From Chromatiales bacterium (GTDB lineage Bacteria; Pseudomonadota; Gammaproteobacteria; Thiohalomonadales; Thiohalomonadaceae): a DNA stretch of 50,475 nucleotides. Positions 45,955-50,475 of the stretch are shown piece by piece. Every line of letters begins with the position of its first letter. Position 1 is the first letter of the stretch. The stretch lies in contig QKFD01000021.1 in NCBI GenBank assembly GCA_003251535.1, forward strand, positions 1 through 50,475, given 5' to 3'. The notes under the pieces are model-generated. The model worked only from the letters and a program-made list of their open reading frames with translations. It made no database searches and was not told the origin of the DNA. The position numbers and the translations under genes are program-made.

Positions 45955-46614
45955 ATGATCGATAAGATCGCCTTCTTACAGCGTGTACCCATTTTTGCCG
46001 GATTGGGGGTCTCTCAGATCGAGACCATCGCGCGTTTCACCGTCACTCGTCGTTTCCCCAAGAATGTCACCATCTTCCAGGAGGGCGATCAGGCCGATGC
46101 CCTCTATGTGCTGGTGAACGGCAAGATCAAGGTCATGCTCTCCGACGAAGAGGGGCGGGAGGTGATCGTCTCTATCCTGGGGGAGGGCGAATATTTCGGT
46201 GAGATGGCCCTGTTTGGCTCGGGCCAGCGTTGCGCCCGGGTGGAGGCGATGACCGGATGCGAGGTGCTGCTGATCGGCAAAGGTGATTTCAACAGCTGGC
46301 TCGGGAGTCAGCCGGAGATCGCCTTTGCCATCATCAAGGAGCTGTCGCGGCGGCTACGCAAGGCCAACCGTACCATCAGCAACCTCGCTACCCTTGATGT
46401 ACAGGGGCGGGTGCTGCGGGTGCTGCTCGACAGCGCCGAGCGCCAGGGGGAGGCGCTGGTGGTGGAGGCGCCGCTCACCCAGCGTGACCTCGCCGCCATG
46501 GTGGGGGCATCGCGGGAGCGGGTGAACCGTGCTATCCGTGATCTCATCAACGAAGGGATGGTGCGCGCCGATGGTACCAAGCTCATATTGAGCCCCGAGG
46601 TTGACTACTACTAG
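45955..46614 (+). CDS. Crp/Fnr-family transcriptional regulator
   Basis: A 219-residue regulator: cyclic-nucleotide-binding beta-roll (1-125; IFQEGDQADALYVLVNGKIK, GEGEYFGEMALFGSGQRCAR) and a winged HTH near the C-terminus (LTQRDLAAMVGASRERVNRA). The phosphate-binding cassette region FGEMALFGSGQRCARVEA has GEMAL and R as in cAMP-binding members. It lacks an N-terminal cysteine cluster, so it is not an oxygen-sensing Fnr. Regulated genes are unknown; the small periplasmic protein follows 42 nt later. Confidence 0.9.
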   Translation: MIDKIAFLQRVPIFAGLGVSQIETIARFTVTRRFPKNVTIFQEGDQADALYVLVNGKIKVMLSDEEGREVIVSILGEGEYFGEMALFGSGQRCARVEAMTGCEVLLIGKGDFNSWLGSQPEIAFAIIKELSRRLRKANRTISNLATLDVQGRVLRVLLDSAERQGEALVVEAPLTQRDLAAMVGASRERVNRAIRDLINEGMVRADGTKLILSPEVDYY

Positions 46615-46656
46615 CGCCCATCACGACCATCCATTGGAACATCAGGAGCTGCCGCT

Positions 46657-46950
46657 ATGCGTCATCTAGCCGTCCTATTGCTGTCCGCCCTATGTCTGCT
46701 CTCCCCCCTCACCTCTGTGGCTGAAGAGGAGACCTCGACGGAGGGGGGTGGAGTGAAGTCCACCATCAAAGAGACCGCCACTACGGTGGGTCATGGGGCG
46801 CGTGAGACCGGTGGGGAGATGAAGGAGGGGATCAAGGATTTTGGCCGTGGCATGAAGGGGGCCGGTAAGGAGGTGGGCCACGGATTTGTGGAAGGGGCGG
46901 GTGAGGTGAAAGATACCGCCAAGGGGTTGTGGAACCAGATCACCAACTGA
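46657..46950 (+). CDS. Small exported amphipathic protein (LEA-like repeats)
   Basis: Ninety-seven residues with a clear signal peptide (MRHLAVLLLSALCLLSPLTS, cleavage after VAEE or SVA). The mature part is a low-complexity Gly/Lys/Glu helix with about 11-residue periodicity (IKETATTVGHGARETGGEMK, EGIKDFGRGMKGAGKEVGHG, VKDTAKGLWNQI), similar in style to LEA or apolipoprotein-like amphipathic helices. It probably lies on a membrane or protects against stress in the periplasm; no family assignment. Same strand as the Crp gene and 42 nt after it. Confidence 0.75.
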   Translation: MRHLAVLLLSALCLLSPLTSVAEEETSTEGGGVKSTIKETATTVGHGARETGGEMKEGIKDFGRGMKGAGKEVGHGFVEGAGEVKDTAKGLWNQITN

Positions 46951-47009
46951 TGAGCCCCAGCGCCCTTCTCCTGCCCCGGTGACCCGGCAGGGTAAACCAC
47001 CGCTTGGTA

Positions 47010-47029
47010 TCCCACCCACACGGGTGGGA
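47010..47029. terminator. Hairpin between convergent small-protein gene and greB
   Basis: TCCCACCC (47010-47017) and GGGTGGGA (47022-47029) form an 8-bp stem with loop ACAC, in the 85-nt gap between convergent genes. A bidirectional terminator is likely although T-runs are weak. Confidence 0.5.
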
Positions 47030-47035
47030 AACGCC

Positions 47036-47545
47036 TCAGCCCTCTGGTGGCGCCCCGTAACTCACGGCGACGACGTAACAGAGGGCTGGCCCCCCGGGGC
47101 GCTGCACCTCAACCTCATCATCCAGCGCCTTGCCCATTAGCGCCTGCGCCATGGGGGCGTCGATACTGATGTAGCGGGGATCGAAGTCCCACTCATCGGG
47201 CCCAACAATCCGATAGAGCGCCTCGCTGCCATCCTCCTCCTCCACCCGTATCCAGGCGCCGAAGTAGATGCGATGGCGCTCACTGGGCAGGGTGGTGACC
47301 ACCTTCAGCTCCGGTAGCCGCTTCTGTAGGTAGCGGATGCGCCGATCCAACTCCCGCAGCTCCTTCTTACGGTAGATATATTCGGCATTTTCCGAGCGAT
47401 CCCCTTCGGCGGCCGCGGCAGCCAACGCCTTCACCACCTCGTTACGGCGCTGCCACAGCCCCTTCAGCTCCTGCTGGAGGGTGTCATGCCCCTCTGGGGT
47501 GATGTAGGGCGAGCGCTGCTCCGCTGGTGGCCGCCAACGCCCCAT
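47036..47545 (-). CDS. greB: Transcription elongation factor GreB
   Basis: Rescues backtracked RNA polymerase by inserting its coiled coil in the secondary channel. It has 169 residues beginning MGRWRPPAEQRSPYITPEGH, with the coiled coil (LQQELKGLWQRRNEVVKALA, then the acidic tip EGDRSENAEYIYRKKELREL) and the C-terminal FKBP-like domain (YRIVGPDEWDFDPRYISIDA). The basic N-terminus and the GDRSENAEY tip mark GreB rather than GreA. It starts 1 nt past the DctM stop, so it is in the TRAP operon. Confidence 0.96.
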   Translation of the reverse strand: MGRWRPPAEQRSPYITPEGHDTLQQELKGLWQRRNEVVKALAAAAAEGDRSENAEYIYRKKELRELDRRIRYLQKRLPELKVVTTLPSERHRIYFGAWIRVEEEDGSEALYRIVGPDEWDFDPRYISIDAPMAQALMGKALDDEVEVQRPGGPALCYVVAVSYGAPPEG

Positions 47546-47546
47546 C

Positions 47547-48935
47547 TCAGCCGCCGTAGACGACGTTGGGCAGCCAGGTGGCCAGCTGGGGGAGGGCGGC
47601 TACCAGGGCGAGGGCGATGAGCTGGATGATGATGTAGGGCAGTACACCGCGATAGATCTGCGGGGTGGTCACCTCGGGGGGGGCGACACCGCGTAGGTAA
47701 AATAGGGCGAAGCCGAAGGGTGGAGTCAAGAAGGAGGTCTGGAGATTCATGGCGATCATCACCCCCAGCCAGACCGGATCGACCCCCATGGAGAGCAGGA
47801 TGGGGGCGACGATGGGTACCACGACAAAGGTGATCTCGATGAAGTCGAGGATAAAACCCAGCAGGAACATCACCGCCATCACCACCAGCATCGCCCCCAA
47901 CACCCCACCGGGGAGTTGCAGTAGGGCGTGCTCGATCATCACATCACCGCCAAAACCACGGAAAACCAGTGAGAAGAGGGAGGCGCCGATGAAGATGAGG
48001 AACACCATCGCCGTCACTTGGGTGGTCGCACGGACCACCTCCTGGAGCCGTGCCAGGGAGAGTTGCCGCTGCATAGCCGCCAGCAGGATGGCCCCCACTG
48101 CCCCCACCGATGCCGCCTCAGTAGGGGTGGCGAAGCCGCCGATGATGGAGCCGAGTACCGCTATGATGAGGGTGAGCGGCGGCACCAGGGCGGCGCTGGC
48201 CCGCTTCAGCAGCGGCCAGCCGAATGGTGTGCGCTCTTCCACCGGAATGGCTGGGGCGGCACTGGGGACCAACAGTGCTACCCCGCCCAGGTAGAGGAGG
48301 TAGAGCGCCACCAATAGGAGCCCCGGGAGCAGGGCACCGATGAACAGATCGCCCACTGAGACCGTATCCGGGCTCCATATCCCCATGTTGAGCTGCGCCT
48401 GCTGATAGGCGGCGGAGAGGACATCACCAAGCAGCACCAGGATGATGGAGGGCGGGATGATCTGCCCCAGGGTCCCGGAGGCACAGATGGTGCCGCAGGC
48501 GAGGGCCGGGCTATAGCCGCGGCGCAGCATGGTGGGGAGCGATAGCAGCCCCATGGTGACCACCGTGGCGCCAACGATGCCGGTGCTAGCCGCCAATAAC
48601 ATCCCCACCAGGGTGACCGAGAAGCCGAGGCCGCCACGCAGGGGTCCAAACAGGCCCGCCATGGTGTCCAGCAGGTTCTCCGCCACCTTCGAGCGCTCCA
48701 GCATCACCCCCATGAAGATGAAGAGCGGGACGGCGATCAGGGTCTGGTTGCTCATCACGCCGTAGAGGCGGTTGGGCATGGCGTCGAGGAATGAGGGATC
48801 GAAGGTGCCAGTGGCCTCGCCGATGAAGGCGAATAGCAGGGCACTGCCGCCCAAGGTGAGGGCGACCGGATAGCCCATCAGCAGGACGACACAGACCGCC
48901 AAGACTAGGGCGATGGCGAGTAGCTCTGGGGCCAT
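47547..48935 (-). CDS. dctM: TRAP transporter large permease (DctM family)
   Basis: A 462-residue polytopic membrane protein, the Na+-coupled translocating subunit of a TRAP transporter. Many hydrophobic spans (about 12), with FIGEATGTFDPSFLDAMPNR, PLFIFMGVMLERSKVAENLL, GATVVTMGLLSLPTMLRRGY, ASGTLGQIIPPSIILVLLGD and FILDFIEITFVVVPIVAPIL typical of DctM. The DctQ stop is 1 nt upstream. It most likely serves the TakP-like binding protein 4 kb away on the other strand. Confidence 0.95.
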   Translation of the reverse strand: MAPELLAIALVLAVCVVLLMGYPVALTLGGSALLFAFIGEATGTFDPSFLDAMPNRLYGVMSNQTLIAVPLFIFMGVMLERSKVAENLLDTMAGLFGPLRGGLGFSVTLVGMLLAASTGIVGATVVTMGLLSLPTMLRRGYSPALACGTICASGTLGQIIPPSIILVLLGDVLSAAYQQAQLNMGIWSPDTVSVGDLFIGALLPGLLLVALYLLYLGGVALLVPSAAPAIPVEERTPFGWPLLKRASAALVPPLTLIIAVLGSIIGGFATPTEAASVGAVGAILLAAMQRQLSLARLQEVVRATTQVTAMVFLIFIGASLFSLVFRGFGGDVMIEHALLQLPGGVLGAMLVVMAVMFLLGFILDFIEITFVVVPIVAPILLSMGVDPVWLGVMIAMNLQTSFLTPPFGFALFYLRGVAPPEVTTPQIYRGVLPYIIIQLIALALVAALPQLATWLPNVVYGG

Positions 48936-48936
48936 C

Positions 48937-49482
48937 TCAGATCTCCCGCGGGGCGTCGTGCTGGGCCGCCGCTTCAGGGTGACCCAACAGGATCAGCAGG
49001 CTGCGGGCCGCCTGGGAGAGGCCCTGGAGGATGAGCAGCAGCGGGAAGACCAGAAGGGTCGATTTGAGCAAGAACAGGCCCGCTAGGCCGCCGGTCTCGC
49101 TGGACCCCTCCCACAACGACCAAGAGGTGGCCACGTAGTCCCAGCTCACCCAGAGTAGGAAGCCCATGAACGGCAGCAGCAGCAGGAGGGCGCCAAGGAG
49201 GTCGATCACTGCCTGGGCGCGGGGCTGGAGGCGGGCGTAGAGGATATCGACCCGGACATGGCCGTCATGTTTGAGGGTATAGGCGGCCCCGAGGAGGAAG
49301 ACCACCCCATGCATCCAGACCACCGACTCCTGCACGGCGATCGAGCCGGCCTCGAAGGCGTAGCGGGCGACAACAATGCCAAAGGTGGTGAACACCATGG
49401 CCAGGGTGAGCCAGGCGACGGTGCGGCCAATCCATTCGTTCAACCCGTCCAGGAGGCGGGCAATCCGTTCGAGGGGGTGCAT
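48937..49482 (-). CDS. dctQ: TRAP transporter small permease (DctQ family)
   Basis: A 181-residue, four-span membrane protein from the ATG at 49482 (MHPLERIARLLDGLNEWIGR); the open frame upstream to 49536 is less likely. Motifs include FEAGSIAVQESVVWMHGVVF, AAYTLKHDGHVRVDILYARL (the conserved H-D/G-x-V-R-V-D of DctQ), and the last two spans LGALLLLLPFMGFLLWVSWD and FLLKSTLLVFPLLLILQGLS. First gene of the dctQ-dctM-greB unit. Confidence 0.92.
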   Translation of the reverse strand: MHPLERIARLLDGLNEWIGRTVAWLTLAMVFTTFGIVVARYAFEAGSIAVQESVVWMHGVVFLLGAAYTLKHDGHVRVDILYARLQPRAQAVIDLLGALLLLLPFMGFLLWVSWDYVATSWSLWEGSSETGGLAGLFLLKSTLLVFPLLLILQGLSQAARSLLILLGHPEAAAQHDAPREI

Positions 49483-49587
49483 CGGGCGGTGAGATCCAGC
49501 AGATTGGGGCGGCGTACCGCGAGACAAACGCGGCACGCATGTTACCGGCTCGCCGCCACGGAGGGAACCTCCGGTGGTCGGCGCCCC

Positions 49588-49911
49588 TTACCAGCGGAAT
49601 AGGGTCCACTGGAAGGTGCTGGGGTCCTGTAGGCCGTCGCTGCGGGTCTCTAGCAGGCCGTCACCATCGGTGTCGATGAGGTAGTAGGGGACCCCTCCAG
49701 CCGGGGTGATCTTTACCATCCGCAGCTGCCCCGCCACCCGATACTCTTCGATGACGTTGTTTCCCTGTTGGGTGATGGTCACCTCCGGCTCCAGCTGATC
49801 TTCAGCGGGGGGAAGCTCACCTTCAGCGGGGAGGGGGGGCGGGGAGGCGGCCTCTTGGGCAAACAGGGCTGCCGGGGCGAGGAGGGCGAGGAGTAGGGCA
49901 AAGCGGTACAT
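49588..49911 (-). CDS. DUF2782 exported protein
   Basis: A 107-residue protein with a signal peptide (MYRFALLLALLAPAALFAQE, cleavage after FAQ). A Pro/Glu-rich segment is followed by the DUF2782 core: EVTITQQGNNVIEEYRVAGQ, LRMVKITPAGGVPYYLIDTD, then the C-terminal FQWTLFRW. Function unknown; this family is widespread in gammaproteobacteria. Confidence 0.85.
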   Translation of the reverse strand: MYRFALLLALLAPAALFAQEAASPPPLPAEGELPPAEDQLEPEVTITQQGNNVIEEYRVAGQLRMVKITPAGGVPYYLIDTDGDGLLETRSDGLQDPSTFQWTLFRW

Positions 49912-49922
49912 GGCGCAGGTCC

Positions 49923-50474
49923 TTACAGGTCCAGGAGGATCTCTTGTTCTTCTGCCGACGGCTCGAAGCCGCGATGTTCATAGTGGCTGAAGATAGCATT
50001 CACCACCTCCTGGGGGTTGTCGAGCACTTGGAATAGATCCAGGTCCTCGGCTGAGATGGTCCCTTCACTTACCAGGGTCTGCCGGAACCACTCCACCAGC
50101 CCGTTCCAGAAGGGGGAGTGGACCAAAATAATGGGGATGCGGCGGGTCTTGCCGGTCTGTACCAGGGTGAGGATCTCGGCCATCTCGTCCAAGGTGCCAA
50201 AGCCGCCTGGCATCACCACATAGGCGGCGGCGTACTTGACGAACATCACCTTGCGGGAAAAAAAGTGGCGAAAGGTGAGGGAGATATCCTGGTAGCCGTT
50301 GCCCGACTGCTCGTGGGGGAGCTGGATATTGAGGCCGATGGAGGGGCTCTTGCCGGCAAAGGCCCCCTTATTGGCCGCCTCCATGATGCCTGGGCCGCCA
50401 CCACTCACCACCGAGAAACCGGCATCGGAGAGGGCGCGGGCGACCTCTTCCGTGAGTTGATAGTAGGGGTGATC
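49923..50474 (-). CDS. LOG family protein (TIGR00730 group 2), 5'-truncated by the window
   Basis: A Rossmann-like protein related to cytokinin riboside 5'-monophosphate phosphoribohydrolases (LOG) and lysine-decarboxylase-like proteins. The nucleotide-binding motifs are visible: SVVSGGGPGIMEAANKGAFA, then VMPGGFGTLDEMAEILTLVQ (the PGGxGTxxE motif). The frame continues to the window edge as DHPYYQLTEEVARALSDAGF, so the GTG at 50411 is internal and the N-terminus is missing. The C-terminal EILLDL is complete. Confidence 0.9.
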   Translation of the reverse strand, partial: DHPYYQLTEEVARALSDAGFSVVSGGGPGIMEAANKGAFAGKSPSIGLNIQLPHEQSGNGYQDISLTFRHFFSRKVMFVKYAAAYVVMPGGFGTLDEMAEILTLVQTGKTRRIPIILVHSPFWNGLVEWFRQTLVSEGTISAEDLDLFQVLDNPQEVVNAIFSHYEHRGFEPSAEEQEILLDL

Positions 50475-50475
50475 C

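Noticed and set aside
1-50475. Carboxysome genes, CRISPR arrays, IS elements, tRNA or rRNA genes
   Set aside because: None recognised: no csoS genes or Cas proteins, no regularly spaced direct repeats, no transposase and no obvious tRNA cloverleaf; a tRNAscan run would be needed to exclude tRNAs fully.

Overview
The window is high-GC chromosomal DNA from a gammaproteobacterial autotroph. A form IA RuBisCO operon (cbbLSQ-O) with a divergent cbbR sits next to a Calvin-type class II aldolase and a pyruvate kinase. The right half follows the conserved gammaproteobacterial order trkA-ntrX-ntrY-rsmB-fmt-def-LysM-dprA-smg-topA-tsaC-hemF, which in Pseudomonas lies close to the chromosomal origin. This combination suits a sulfur-oxidising or purple-sulfur type bacterium (Chromatiales-like). 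The genus cannot be fixed from the sequence, and no phage, IS element, CRISPR array, rRNA or tRNA gene was recognised.

Layout. 1-2.6 kb: pyruvate kinase (5' end cut by the window) and fructose-bisphosphate aldolase, closed by a strong hairpin terminator. 2.6-9.7 kb: cbbR facing cbbL-cbbS-cbbQ-(methyltransferase)-cbbO; no carboxysome genes are present, so this is the non-carboxysomal, CbbQO-activated type. 9.8-10.5 kb: a coupled pair of small membrane and PH-domain proteins. 10.5-11.8 kb: a gene-poor stretch with two doubtful small membrane ORFs.

11.8-20.9 kb (minus strand): an unusual cluster that is the most interesting part of the window. It runs pspA, a two-part AAA ATPase, a membrane coiled-coil protein, a membrane-anchored substrate-binding/OmpA fusion, a stand-alone GyrB-like protein without TOPRIM and apparently without ATPase residues, a TPR-AAA fusion and a TPR/multi-span membrane protein. 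The first four are translationally tight (overlaps or 3-nt gaps). I infer an envelope-remodelling or stress machine in which an ESCRT-III-like PspA is worked by AAA ATPases and linked to periplasm and peptidoglycan.

21.2-24.8 kb: a GNAT acetyltransferase, a 600-bp non-coding region with DnaA boxes (two perfect, two relaxed-consensus, two near matches) and AT-rich patches (a candidate replication origin or DnaA-binding locus), hslU, hslV and a TehB-like methyltransferase. 25.0-33.4 kb (minus strand): trkA, ntrX (without the sigma54-contact GAFTGA loop), ntrY, a DUF4390 protein, rsmB, fmt and def. 33.5-42.9 kb (plus strand): LysM lipoprotein, dprA, smg, topA, tsaC, hemF, an HPt-like protein (minus strand) and uvrD.

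43-50.5 kb: a Tat-exported TakP-like TRAP binding protein, a small membrane protein, divergent LuxR- and Crp-type regulators, a small amphipathic periplasmic protein, greB, the TRAP permeases on the opposite strand, a DUF2782 protein and a LOG-family protein cut by the window end.
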